Below are positions 17,810 through 27,088 of a DNA stretch of 64,000 bases, piece by piece. This DNA comes from Anabaena sp. PCC 7108 (lineage in GTDB: Bacteria; Cyanobacteriota; Cyanobacteriia; Cyanobacteriales; Nostocaceae). A model generated the notes under the pieces. That model searched no databases. It had not been told where the DNA came from and saw only the letters and a program-made list of their open reading frames with translations. The position numbers were made by a program, and so were the translations under genes. Position 1 is the first letter of the stretch. Each line of letters begins with the position of its first letter. The stretch spans positions 4,456,356-4,520,355 of the forward strand of contig NZ_KB235896.1 in NCBI RefSeq assembly GCF_000332135.1, written 5' to 3'.

Positions 17810-19039
17810 GTGAATAAACCTCAAATCCCCAATTTACCACTACCAGCACCGCTTGTAGGTTCAGATGCTAGCTCTTTTACTGAGTATACAGTTACTCAAC
17901 GGATGCCAGATATTGCTCGTCGTGTGATTATAGAAAATAAATTCCCCACAGAAATAAATCAAAGCTTGGAAAAACTAGCAGCAGAACTACCAAGCGGATA
18001 TTTACAACCTTTAGTAAATGACACGGGTGCAGATTTTTCCGACTGGGAGAAATATCTAAAACCTTATAAAAATCAACGTTGGGTAGATATTCCTTGGTTC
18101 GTTGCAGAAACTTATTTTTATCGTCTGATTCTGAATATTACTAATTACTTCAAACCTGGAGAATGGCAAGGTGTTGATCCATTTGAATTACAGAAAATTC
18201 AAGGTTTAGAAACATCAATTGACTCGATTATTTCTTTGTGTACTCAATTGCAGCAATGGTTAAATGAGTCGCAACAAGAAAATCAACCTAGCAAATCTTC
18301 GTTAATTGCTTTGTTGTATTTTTCATTGTGGGGAAATCGGGTTGACTTAAGTTTATGGTCAGCTTTTGAAGATGACAGGAGTCGTTTTAATATTCAGACT
18401 CAATTAAATAATATCTTAGTAGATGATACCTTTGCGGTTACTAAGTTATTAACCAAATCACAGAATAACTGCATTGATTTGGTTATTGATAATGCCGGGT
18501 TTGAGTTGATTTGTGATTTATGTTTGGTGGATTTTCTCTTAGGTAGTGGATTTGCAAATCAGGTTTATCTTCACTTAAAACCCCATCCAACTTTTGTATC
18601 TGATGCGATGATCAAAGATGTGCATTATACGAAAGATTTTTTATTGCAAAGTAGCAATATTCAAGTTCAATCATTGGGACAGAGATTAACAGAAAATCTA
18701 GCTTCAGGTAAATTAGTTTTAACTGAAGATTATTTTTGGACTTCACCATTACCATTTTGGGAAATACCAAAAATGCTCAAAAATGAATTAGGAAAATCTA
18801 ACTTAATAATTGTCAAAGGTGATGCTAATTATCGGCGTTTATTAGGCGATCGCTATTGGGATTTTACCACAAATTTTGCAGATATAGTTTCTTACTTACC
18901 TGCACCACTTGTCGCTTTACGTACTTTAAAATCAGAAGTAGCCGCAGGTTTAAAAACCGAAGTTTTAGAGGAATTAAAAACAGTTGACCCTAATTGGTTG
19001 ACAAATGGACAATGGGGGGTAATTCAATTAGTAGACTAA
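17810..19039 (+). CDS. DUF89/ARMT1-like damage-control phosphatase
   Basis: Metal-dependent phosphatase family acting on damaged or side-product phosphometabolites. Diagnostic motifs are LVIDNAGFELICDLCLVDFLL (about residues 223-243, metal-binding Asp-Asn) and VKGDANYRRLLGDR (about 337-350). The N-terminal helical region (FTEYTVTQRMPDIARRVI) matches the ARMT1-like subgroup. GTG start at 17810. 409 aa. Single gene; convergent with the MscS gene. Confidence 0.88.
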   Translation: MNKPQIPNLPLPAPLVGSDASSFTEYTVTQRMPDIARRVIIENKFPTEINQSLEKLAAELPSGYLQPLVNDTGADFSDWEKYLKPYKNQRWVDIPWFVAETYFYRLILNITNYFKPGEWQGVDPFELQKIQGLETSIDSIISLCTQLQQWLNESQQENQPSKSSLIALLYFSLWGNRVDLSLWSAFEDDRSRFNIQTQLNNILVDDTFAVTKLLTKSQNNCIDLVIDNAGFELICDLCLVDFLLGSGFANQVYLHLKPHPTFVSDAMIKDVHYTKDFLLQSSNIQVQSLGQRLTENLASGKLVLTEDYFWTSPLPFWEIPKMLKNELGKSNLIIVKGDANYRRLLGDRYWDFTTNFADIVSYLPAPLVALRTLKSEVAAGLKTEVLEELKTVDPNWLTNGQWGVIQLVD

Positions 19040-19068
19040 TACTAAATTCTGTCTCCTAAATTCTGACA

Positions 19069-20202
19069 TTAAATCGTCATCGGTGACTCAACATAAAGCG
19101 TTGGTTCTTGCATGGTGAATTCTATCCCGTAAGTCAGCAACTTTTTAGAAATATGTTCATTAGCTAATTCTAATAATCGCTTGCGGAAGTCAATCGAATT
19201 TTCATGAGAACCTAAAATAAAGAAACTCACCCTAGCGCGAACTCCTGGTTGATTTTCTTGGGGAAACAAATTAATTTTTGTACTGTTGGGATCAATACCA
19301 AATAAAGTAATTGTACTTTCCTTAATCACTTTCTCTAGTAATGCTTCTTCCTGTTTTTCTAGGATGCGAGAAAAATCAAGATAAAGCAAAACCATTAACT
19401 TTTTACCCCTAGTGACATTTTCAATATCAACTTTTGCCATGACTGAATTAGGAACAATTACCAAGGTGCTTTTAGCAGCAATTCTCAACTTTGTGGAACG
19501 TAAACCAATTGATTCCACACGAGCGAATAATATACCTTGGGAACTTAAACTGATGCGGATGTATTCTCCAGCTACAAAAGGACGATCTAAATATAAAACA
19601 ACTGTACCAAAAATTTGTTCCAGAGTGCTTTGTGCCGCAAAAGCAACAGCTATACCACCAATTCCTAAACCTGCAATTAAACCTATTAAATTCACATTCT
19701 GACTTTGAGCAAATGCTAAAGCGGCAATGAAACCAATAACAACATTAGTAACAGTTTCAACAACTAACAATAATTCATCAACTTCTAAACCTACTTTACG
19801 AATTAAATCAATTCCGTAGACCCGCAAAATCTGACGAAATAAGCGAGATACTAAAGCTGCAAAACTGCTAATTAATGCTAAATCTAGAAAAAATTTCAGG
19901 AATAAATAAAAACCTGTATATTGTTGCAGTAAATTCCAAGATACAGAGACAAGAACTAAAGTCCCTGTAACTTTCAAAAGATTTTCTAAGGGATCAATTA
20001 AACTTTCATAAATCTTGACTATTGGTTGGGGTGTAAATTTATGAATGATTAATGTTAACAACCCAGGAGTATATTTACCAACCACTAAAGATAGAAGAAA
20101 AAAGAAACAAAAAATTCCTAAATTTATTCCTAATGATATCAGAAATTTGCGCGTTTCTTCATCAATTGGCAACCAATTTTGAATATCAACTAAAATCTGC
20201 AT
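19069..20202 (-). CDS. MscS-family mechanosensitive channel (second of pair)
   Basis: 377 aa. Four to five membrane helices, then the pore-lining TM3-like IGLIAGLGIGGIAVAFAAQSTLEQIFG and a beta-domain start FVAGEYIRI..GILFARVESIGLRSTKLR typical of MscS, with VIVPNSVMAKVDIENVTRG. C-terminal alpha/beta domain present. Follows the other MscS gene by 35 bp on the same strand, so probably co-transcribed. Likely small-conductance osmotic safety valve or related channel in the plasma membrane. Confidence 0.92.
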   Translation of the reverse strand: MQILVDIQNWLPIDEETRKFLISLGINLGIFCFFFLLSLVVGKYTPGLLTLIIHKFTPQPIVKIYESLIDPLENLLKVTGTLVLVSVSWNLLQQYTGFYLFLKFFLDLALISSFAALVSRLFRQILRVYGIDLIRKVGLEVDELLLVVETVTNVVIGFIAALAFAQSQNVNLIGLIAGLGIGGIAVAFAAQSTLEQIFGTVVLYLDRPFVAGEYIRISLSSQGILFARVESIGLRSTKLRIAAKSTLVIVPNSVMAKVDIENVTRGKKLMVLLYLDFSRILEKQEEALLEKVIKESTITLFGIDPNSTKINLFPQENQPGVRARVSFFILGSHENSIDFRKRLLELANEHISKKLLTYGIEFTMQEPTLYVESPMTI

Positions 20203-20237
20203 TGTAATTATTCACTTAACTTATTGACTGAATCTAT

Positions 20238-21221
20238 TTATATTGTGATTGGTGCATCAATATTAACTGGTTCATCTGCAATATCAAAATTAATCCCAAA
20301 TCCTTGAAGTTGCATAGTAATATTTTGTTTAGCTAGGTCTAGCAATTGATGACGCATATCCATACCTACTTCACCAGTACCGAGAATAAAAAAGCTAATT
20401 TGTGCCTGGGTAGTATGAGTTTTTTCATCTAAAAATATATCTTTGAAATTTACTTCAGTATTGCGGGAATCTAGTCCAAATAAATCACTGGTACTTTCTA
20501 AGATAACTTGACGAATCAAAGCCTTTTCGTTTTCGTTAATTGTTTGATGGAATTTTAAATAAATTAAGGAAACTACTTTTCTTCCTCCGGTGAAGTTTTC
20601 AATATTTAATTGAATTAGTGAATCATTGGGAACTATGGTGACAGTTCCTTTACCAGAATTTCTAATTTTCGTAGAACGTAACCCGATTGATTCTACTCTA
20701 CCAAATGTCCCATCAGGTAAACCAATATAGTCATCAACTACAAAAGGTCTATCAATATAAATGACAATTCCACCTAATAACTGTTGTAAAGTTTGTTTAG
20801 CTGCAAAAGCTAAAGCTACTCCACCAATTCCTAAACTTGTCACTAAACCCAAGAGATTGATTTGATGAGTTTGAGCGAAAATGCAGAAGATAATGATAAA
20901 AATTAGACCTTTGGCGATAAAATTAGATACTACTAATATTTCACCATTCATTTTCTGCTTAATTGCCGACTCTAGTAAATAATAATTAAAGCATTTATCA
21001 AACAACCGATAGGTTAACACACCAACAATAATGGCTATGGATAAACCCAGGGGAATTTCTATATATTTAAGCCAAGTTTGTTGGAGAATAATTAATAAGA
21101 AGATATCAATCACCATTAACAAACAAACAAATATTAACCATTTTCGGTAAGGTGTAATAATTTGCTCATAAATTTTCTGTAATTGAGGAGATAAAAACTG
21201 AGTAATGATTGATTCATTCAT
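20238..21221 (-). CDS. MscS-family mechanosensitive channel (first of pair)
   Basis: 327 aa paralogue of the downstream channel: pore helix LVTSLGIGGVALAFAAKQTLQQLLGG, then IYIDRPFVVDDYIGLP and FGRVESIGLRSTKIRNSGKGTVTIVPNDSLIQLNIENFTGG. It has three N-terminal helices, shorter than its neighbour. The two genes are clearly related and arranged head-to-tail, suggesting an old tandem duplication and possibly hetero-oligomers (inference). Confidence 0.92.
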   Translation of the reverse strand: MNESIITQFLSPQLQKIYEQIITPYRKWLIFVCLLMVIDIFLLIILQQTWLKYIEIPLGLSIAIIVGVLTYRLFDKCFNYYLLESAIKQKMNGEILVVSNFIAKGLIFIIIFCIFAQTHQINLLGLVTSLGIGGVALAFAAKQTLQQLLGGIVIYIDRPFVVDDYIGLPDGTFGRVESIGLRSTKIRNSGKGTVTIVPNDSLIQLNIENFTGGRKVVSLIYLKFHQTINENEKALIRQVILESTSDLFGLDSRNTEVNFKDIFLDEKTHTTQAQISFFILGTGEVGMDMRHQLLDLAKQNITMQLQGFGINFDIADEPVNIDAPITI

Positions 21222-21839
21222 TTTTATGCAAACAGATACAATAAATTAAGAAGCCACAAGAATATTTTACAACTATGCAAAGTTTGCCTAAGTTGCTTTT
21301 GAATAATGTCATCTCTTATGACACTATAGATCATTAACCATAACTTTGACTCAAACGAGTCTACTTCATAGCATGATTGGGATACTTACTTATTCCCAAA
21401 AGATAAAGCTTACAAACTTGTTCGTAGTTTCTGCGAATATCGGTATTATACCAAATGGATGATAGTAATTTGGTTTTCTCGATTAAAAAAACAATTAAAT
21501 ATCTCAAAATCATACTAAAGGTATAGGTAAAAATCCTAATCGACCAGATAACAGCATTATTTTAAATTAAAGTTAAATTAAAGATAAATACAAAGTAGCT
21601 TATACCAACTTCATGTGAGGCTACATAGGATCATGCAATTTATTTATGCAATTTATTAATTCATCTCTCTTTATCTGCGTTTATTTGCGTTTATCTGCGG
21701 TCAATTATTCTTAAAATGCTATCATATGCAGCTTCATCTTAATTTAGTATAAGTAATATTACTAATATGAGATATAATATTTAATGATAAACATTAATTA
21801 ATTCGTTAGAATCAGCTTAAAAGTTAGCTAATTTCAGCT
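21222..21839. other. 618-bp gene-free region
   Basis: AT-rich spacer between divergent genes (MscS operon and metallophosphoesterase). It contains a short palindrome GGTATTATACC near 21440 and a TCTGCGTTTATTTGCGTTTA repeat of the dispersed family near 21.68 kb. No ORF, tRNA or structured RNA could be supported; both promoters presumably lie here. Confidence 0.4.
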
Positions 21840-23411
21840 ATGAAATTGATTTCTGAACCATCGGTTTCTGTAAAAATTCAAAAGATGAAACAACGGGTGT
21901 GCTGGCAGCATCCTAGCATTTTGCAACGAGGAATTGACCAAACGTCCATGATTTTAGATGATGGCAGGGAGGAAAATCCAGATTTTTCGTTTATGGTAAT
22001 TGGAGATAGTGGAACTAAATCTCATTATGGTTTTCATCCTCAACGTCAAGTTGCCCAAATGATGTTAAATCATATTCATGATAGCAGGTTTATTTTACAT
22101 ACTGGTGATGTAATTTATGTTGTAGGTTCTCGTGAATATTATCCAGCCAATTTTATTGAACCTTATCGGGAATTTATTGTAGGTGGTGAAAACCCCAAAA
22201 ATATTGCTTATGACCAAATGATTTTTAAGTTACCAATTTTGCCAGTTTTAGGTAATCATGATTATTATGATGTACCTTGGTTCTATCGTTTAATTACTGG
22301 TTCGACCTTGCCTTTGCGTCGGATGTTGCGTTACAAAGATATTGAAATTGGTTGGCATGGTTCAAACCAAGGAGATGCTTATACAAGGGCTTTTATTGAT
22401 TACTTAGCTGCTATTTCTCCAGCAGAATTAGAACATCATTTAGATGAACATTACACTGCTAAAAGTGATGTAGGTCGATGTTTGCGTTACCAACCGGGAA
22501 AATTTACCCGCTTACCTAATCGGTATTATACATTTCATTATGGCGGAATTGATTTTTTTGCCCTCGATTCTAATACTTTTAATACACCAGAACCTTTACC
22601 AGAAAACCAAGCTGGAGATATTTTCCGTCGCGAATTGTTGCAGCGTCGTCAAGAATTAGAACGAGAAGAATGGGAAATTTTAGGAGAGTGTGATCAATTA
22701 GACTCTGAAAATCCCGCAGAGTCCGAGCAACTTGCAGATTTAGGTGCTAAATTAGACCAACTCAACGAAGTCAAAATAGATATTGAAAAGCAATTAGAAA
22801 CTCATACACTTGATGATGTTGATTTTGAACAACTGGAATGGTTGCGAAGTCGGTTAATTGAATCTTGGCAAAATTCAGAAGTGCGGGGACGGGTAATATT
22901 TTTTCATCATCCTCCTTATGTTACAGAAGCAACTAAGTGGCATCAAGGGCAAACTTTAGCAGTACGTCATCGTTTGCGGGGAGTATTTGAGCAAGTAGCG
23001 GCAAGTTTGGGTAATATAAATCAAGGTAGACCGCTTGTAGATGTGATTTGTAGTGGTCACGCACACTGTTTGGAACATCTGCGGACTGTGAATACAGGAT
23101 ACGCTGATTCTCACATTAATTATATAGTTTGTGGTGGGAGTGGTCGTCGTCCCCGTCGTCAACGCCAAGAAGGGACGGAACTAATGGAAGCTTTTTTGAC
23201 TACTGATAATAGTAATTTTACTCAAAAAGTTGCAGATTCACTATTGTATGTAGGACGTAGCGGTTACGGTTCACAGAGGAAAAAACCTTATTCTTGTGTG
23301 CGGGTGGATGTAAAAGCGGGATTTCCTGCTAAGTTTATTGTGACACCACTAGTTACAGAATTAATAGAGGGGAAATGGTGCGATCGCTCTTTAGAACCAA
23401 TTGTCATATAG
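21840..23411 (+). CDS. Calcineurin-like metallophosphoesterase
   Basis: 523 aa. The metal-binding blocks are in order: FMVIGDSGT (D-x-G variant of DxH), ILHTGDVIYVVG (GD), PVLGNHDYYD (GNHD), IFFHHPPY and ICSGHAHCLEHL (GHxH). A long coiled segment (residues about 265-325, rich in Glu/Leu) is inserted between GNHD and the HHPP block, which is unusual. No signal peptide or membrane segment. Substrate unknown. Convergent with the NLR-like gene, 5 bp between stops. Confidence 0.88.
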   Translation: MKLISEPSVSVKIQKMKQRVCWQHPSILQRGIDQTSMILDDGREENPDFSFMVIGDSGTKSHYGFHPQRQVAQMMLNHIHDSRFILHTGDVIYVVGSREYYPANFIEPYREFIVGGENPKNIAYDQMIFKLPILPVLGNHDYYDVPWFYRLITGSTLPLRRMLRYKDIEIGWHGSNQGDAYTRAFIDYLAAISPAELEHHLDEHYTAKSDVGRCLRYQPGKFTRLPNRYYTFHYGGIDFFALDSNTFNTPEPLPENQAGDIFRRELLQRRQELEREEWEILGECDQLDSENPAESEQLADLGAKLDQLNEVKIDIEKQLETHTLDDVDFEQLEWLRSRLIESWQNSEVRGRVIFFHHPPYVTEATKWHQGQTLAVRHRLRGVFEQVAASLGNINQGRPLVDVICSGHAHCLEHLRTVNTGYADSHINYIVCGGSGRRPRRQRQEGTELMEAFLTTDNSNFTQKVADSLLYVGRSGYGSQRKKPYSCVRVDVKAGFPAKFIVTPLVTELIEGKWCDRSLEPIVI

Positions 23412-23416
23412 TGGGG

Positions 23417-25753
23417 TTATGGGGATGGAAATTGGGTTTGGTCATTGTTACTGGGAACTGGTGTAATAGCGGGAGATGTCGGTTGGGACGATTCAACATA
23501 GAAAGACTTATATAACTCCTTCTGTTTTTTATAAGATGCAGTGATTTTCGCTAATCCTCTGTCGAGATAATTGCTAAAAATATTCATATTAAATTCAAAC
23601 TCTGCTTGGGTTGCTTTTGCTTGAATTTTAATATTTTTTTCTTCATAGATAGTATCATCAATAGTTGCTTTAAGGTTAACTTCTATATCTTCAGTAGCTA
23701 CATTATTTAAAATAATTATTCCTCGAATTTTTTCTCCCCGTTTGACAGTAATTTCCTCTTGTCCTTGTCCTTCTTCGCACGGTTTTACATTTTCTGACAG
23801 GCTTAAAGATAAGCACTTCATTATTTGTGTTTCAGGTTCTTGGTTGGGTGAAGTTTCTGTCTGGGTTGGAGTTGAAGTTTCTGTCTGGGTTGGAGTTGAA
23901 GTTTCTGTCTGGGTTGGAGTTGGAGTTTCTGTCTGGGTTGGAGTTGGAGTTTTTGTCTGGGTTGGAGTTGGAGTTTTTGTCTGGGTTGGAGTTGAAGTTT
24001 CTGTCTGGGTTGGAGTTGAAGTTTCTGTCGGGTTTGCAGTTGAAGTTTCTGTCGGGTTTGCAGTTGAAGTTTCTGTCGGGTTTGCAGTTGAAGTTTCTGT
24101 CGGGTTTGCAGTTGAAGTTTTTGTCGGAGGTTGTAATGACCAAATCAACCATCCTATAAATGCAAAAAACAAAAAACCTGCACCAAATTTAAACCATAGT
24201 GAAAAATCTTGCTTGATAGGTTTTACTGGTGGTGAAGCATCAATTGGTTTAGACTTTGGTATCACCCAATCTGGGATCAATTCCAGATTATTTTTAGTAA
24301 CTTCTATTCCAGCTTGATCATTAATTGATTCTCTAATTTGTAAAGCTTGATTTAAATAGTTTTGCGCTTCAGTTAACTGATTTAAACAAAGTGAACGAGT
24401 TCCTAATTGATGTAAAGCTAAAGCCTCAATTGCTTGATTTCCTGTGGCCTTTGCTGCTGCTAGAAGCCATTGTAAAACCTTTTCCCAAATACCCCATTGT
24501 CCACTCAATGCTAAAACAGGTTCAATTGCTGTTCCTAAAGATAATACATCGTGCCAACGATTAGTGATAAAAGACCATTCTAAACATGATAAAATTGCAG
24601 GTGATTCCGATAATATAACTTCTGTTAAACCCTGATTTTGTAGTATCCAATTTTTGAAATAAGTGGTTATATTTTCCATCCAGTTACTAATATTTTCTGA
24701 TTTTCTAAAATACTCAAATAGCGAATCTGACAAGCTATAATGCTCACCATCAACTTGGACTAAATGACGGTTGAGTAAATTTTTCAGAACAGGCTTAACT
24801 TCAGAAATAGCTATTAAATCAGCAATTCTTTCTGCACCAAGAGCTACATTTATTCCCAAAGCAGCCAGGATGATCAAAATCATTCGCTCAGGTTTAGATA
24901 ATGATGATAGTAAATGTTTGATCTTATCTTGATTAGCCTGAGAATTGAAGCGTTGTGATACAACAGTCAGTGTCAAATTATCTTCTCTTACCAATCCTAC
25001 AGCTTGGAGAATTCCCAAAGGATGACCTTCTAAAGCTGTACATAATGCTTCCGCAGCAGTATATTCTTCTTGAGTTAGGGAACGTCCCAATTCTCTAGTA
25101 ACGAGAGATATGGCATCTTTGAGAAGTAGTCCAGAGAGTTTAGTAGAATAGCCTTCACCCCAAAATGAGCGATCGCTATTAGCAAACAAAAAAGTTGGAT
25201 TGAGTGAGTTATTGCTAATACCTTGCACTTCTTCCCTTGTTAACTTCCCCCCATCCAACAAAATCAAAGCTTTTTTATCTTTTAAAGCTTCACGAATTTG
25301 TATATCCGTGGGTTTAAACCTAATCTCACTTTCATAAAACCTATCAAAAATAATTTGTAGTAAATCAGATTCTGACTGATAATTAGCACAATGATGATAA
25401 ATAATCCCATCAGAAAAAACTGAAGTGAGTGCAGGATGACGGGCTAAATACCGCAAAATTGATGTCTTGCCAATACCATTATCACCGTAAAATTCCACGG
25501 TTTGGTTATATGGTAAAGTATTAAGCGCACGTTCTACTTCTTCTCTCCTAGCTAATAACGTAGGAAAAGGACGAGGCAGTAAAAAAACAGGTAGAGGGCG
25601 TGGTTTGAGAGCATTTTGGATGTCAGGTACGTCTAGTGTTACTCTTCCCCCATGTTCAGAGTCTAGCCGCAGAATATTGATAGTTCCTACCTGACCAATA
25701 CTTCCAAATAAAACAGCATTATCACCCGCGGATTGGGAAATATTACTGGTCAT
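23417..25753 (-). CDS. NLR-like NB-ARC ATPase with N-terminal amyloid-type motif
   Basis: 778 aa. Residues about 3-25 (core NISQSAGDN, then LFGS, then G.INI) nearly duplicate the C-terminus of the protein encoded just upstream. Then a STAND/NB-ARC ATPase: P-loop YGDNGIGKTS (about residue 90), Walker B-like ALILLDGGKL, and GHPLGI as the GLPL equivalent. A winged-helix-like region follows, then a TPR-like pair (about 435-490), one membrane helix (about 515-540), a Thr/Pro repeat stalk (543-638) and a 140-residue beta-rich domain. Expected role by analogy: ligand-triggered oligomerisation that templates the partner's motif. Membrane topology with an outside C-terminus is unusual for an NLR. Confidence 0.8.
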   Translation of the reverse strand: MTSNISQSAGDNAVLFGSIGQVGTINILRLDSEHGGRVTLDVPDIQNALKPRPLPVFLLPRPFPTLLARREEVERALNTLPYNQTVEFYGDNGIGKTSILRYLARHPALTSVFSDGIIYHHCANYQSESDLLQIIFDRFYESEIRFKPTDIQIREALKDKKALILLDGGKLTREEVQGISNNSLNPTFLFANSDRSFWGEGYSTKLSGLLLKDAISLVTRELGRSLTQEEYTAAEALCTALEGHPLGILQAVGLVREDNLTLTVVSQRFNSQANQDKIKHLLSSLSKPERMILIILAALGINVALGAERIADLIAISEVKPVLKNLLNRHLVQVDGEHYSLSDSLFEYFRKSENISNWMENITTYFKNWILQNQGLTEVILSESPAILSCLEWSFITNRWHDVLSLGTAIEPVLALSGQWGIWEKVLQWLLAAAKATGNQAIEALALHQLGTRSLCLNQLTEAQNYLNQALQIRESINDQAGIEVTKNNLELIPDWVIPKSKPIDASPPVKPIKQDFSLWFKFGAGFLFFAFIGWLIWSLQPPTKTSTANPTETSTANPTETSTANPTETSTANPTETSTPTQTETSTPTQTKTPTPTQTKTPTPTQTETPTPTQTETSTPTQTETSTPTQTETSPNQEPETQIMKCLSLSLSENVKPCEEGQGQEEITVKRGEKIRGIIILNNVATEDIEVNLKATIDDTIYEEKNIKIQAKATQAEFEFNMNIFSNYLDRGLAKITASYKKQKELYKSFYVESSQPTSPAITPVPSNNDQTQFPSP
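23840..24127. repeat. 12 x 24-bp tandem repeat inside the NLR-like gene
   Basis: Twelve in-frame 24-bp units encode 8-residue repeats of two classes: PTETSTAN (four units, proximal to the membrane helix) and QTETSTPT/QTKTPTPT (eight units, the last ending SPNQ). Units within a class are nearly identical at DNA level, so copy number is likely variable between strains. It would form an extended, possibly O-glycosylated, Thr/Pro stalk. Confidence 0.92.
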
Positions 25754-25762
25754 AATTTATGG

Positions 25763-26194
25763 CTATTTATTAATATTGATATCACCTGAGTTTTGAATCG
25801 ACCCAAACTGAATAGAGTTATCACCTGCGCTTTGAGAAATATTTGTTGTTCCTTGGTCTTGTTCTTTTTCTTCCTGCATCAACCGAAAAATTTCTTTAGC
25901 AAAATCCTGATCCTCATTCAGCATTTTTTTCATTTGAATCTCCAACACAGTTTGAGAATCTTGATCTTCTGGAGATTTAGCTACCTCTTCAACTGCTGCT
26001 TGTACTATAGGTTTAGCTGCTACCTTGGGCTGAAGCTTACCCCATAAAGTTTTTGCTTTGTCCCAAGCACCTGCTGTAAACTTACTACTTACATCTTCTG
26101 CCGCTTTTTCACCCATCTTGATTAAGTAAGGCAGAAACGGTCCTAGAAAGACAGTTAAGCTTTTCGCTAACAATGCCACATCCATGTTTTTCAA
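25763..26194 (-). CDS. Small helical protein with C-terminal amyloid-type motif (putative NLR effector)
   Basis: 143 aa. A hydrophobic amphipathic N-terminus (VALLAKSLTVFLGPFLPYLI), a helical middle (KAAEDVSSKFTAGAWDKAK and following), an acidic coiled part, and a final 26 residues with core NISQSAGDN then IQFGS and GDINI. That tail matches the N-terminus of the adjacent NLR-like ATPase at about 17 of 24 positions. The layout fits reported bacterial cell-death effectors with Bell-type helical domains and BASS amyloid motifs; the match to Bell is my inference. Lies 9 bp upstream of the ATPase gene, same operon. Confidence 0.75.
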   Translation of the reverse strand: MKNMDVALLAKSLTVFLGPFLPYLIKMGEKAAEDVSSKFTAGAWDKAKTLWGKLQPKVAAKPIVQAAVEEVAKSPEDQDSQTVLEIQMKKMLNEDQDFAKEIFRLMQEEKEQDQGTTNISQSAGDNSIQFGSIQNSGDININK

Positions 26195-26319
26195 CCTCTT
26201 TTCAGATTCAGTATCTTACATAGACAATTCCATGCTTAGATACTTCTTGCTTTAACTTTTTTCCTGAATTATTCTGAATAATATATTAATTTTGTACTCA
26301 ATTAAGCAAAATTCTACTT

Positions 26320-27072
26320 ATGAATACTGGTTCAAAGCATAATTTTTTCTTCTTGTTATCTGTAATTATGGTTATATTAGCGTTGGTTTGTTTTGCCACC
26401 ACCACGCTTGCTAATAGTAATTCTCAAACCACCACAATTTACGAACAGCGACAAAATCACAGTTCTGATGGTATCGGTAAATACTACATGGGGAGAGAAA
26501 TTGCCCAAGTCATGGGTTATACAGGTGCAGGTTGGTTAGAAAGACCCAGCAGAGAAGCAGAAGAAAAACCCAGTCAAATAGTTAATCTTCTCAACTTAAA
26601 ACCTGATGATGTAGTTGCAGATATCGGTGCTGGTACAGGCTATTTAAGCTTTATCATAGCACCTTTATTACCACAAGGTAAAGTTTTCGCAGTTGATATT
26701 CAACCAGAAATGTTAGAGATTATCGGGTATTTTAAACAAGAAAAAAACATCAATAATGTTGAACCAATATTAGCAACTGTAACTAATCCTAACTTACCTC
26801 ATGAAAGCATAGATTTAGCAATCATGGTCGATGCTTATCATGAATTAGCATATCCCCAAGAAGTGATGACAGAAATAGTTAAAGCTTTAAAACCAGGCGG
26901 TAGAGTTGTATTAGTAGAATATCGGGCTGAAAATCCCTTTATTATGATTAAACGCTTGCACAAAATGACACAACAACAAGTGAAGAAAGAAATGCAAGCG
27001 GTAGGTTTAGTTTTGCAGGAAAGCATAAATTCATTACCACAACAGCATTTACTGGTATTTGCAAAACCATGA
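26320..27072 (+). CDS. Exported class I SAM-dependent methyltransferase
   Basis: 250 aa. N-terminal hydrophobic signal or anchor (FFFLLSVIMVILALVCFATTTLANS) followed by a complete class I methyltransferase core: VVADIGAGTGYLSF (motif I), VFAVDIQPEM (acidic end of strand 2), IDLAIMVDAYHEL (motif IV region) and LKPGGRVVLVEY. The segment MGREIAQVMGYTGAGWLERP before the core recurs in a cyanobacterial family. Export of a SAM-dependent enzyme is odd, since SAM is cytosolic; a membrane-anchored enzyme facing the cytosol is the alternative. Divergent from the NLR operon. Confidence 0.82.
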   Translation: MNTGSKHNFFFLLSVIMVILALVCFATTTLANSNSQTTTIYEQRQNHSSDGIGKYYMGREIAQVMGYTGAGWLERPSREAEEKPSQIVNLLNLKPDDVVADIGAGTGYLSFIIAPLLPQGKVFAVDIQPEMLEIIGYFKQEKNINNVEPILATVTNPNLPHESIDLAIMVDAYHELAYPQEVMTEIVKALKPGGRVVLVEYRAENPFIMIKRLHKMTQQQVKKEMQAVGLVLQESINSLPQQHLLVFAKP

Positions 27073-27088
27073 ATTAGATTTTTATCTC

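Noticed and set aside
21222-21839. tRNA or structured RNA gene in the 618-bp spacer
   Set aside because: No T-loop (GTTCRANNC) or acceptor pairing was found; only short palindromes and dispersed repeat text.
23742-24317. Long open frames on both strands opposite the NLR repeat stalk (VWVGVEVS and NSNPDRNF patterns)
   Set aside because: They exist only because the 24-bp repeat has no stops in several frames; the real frame is the Thr/Pro one continuous with the ATPase.
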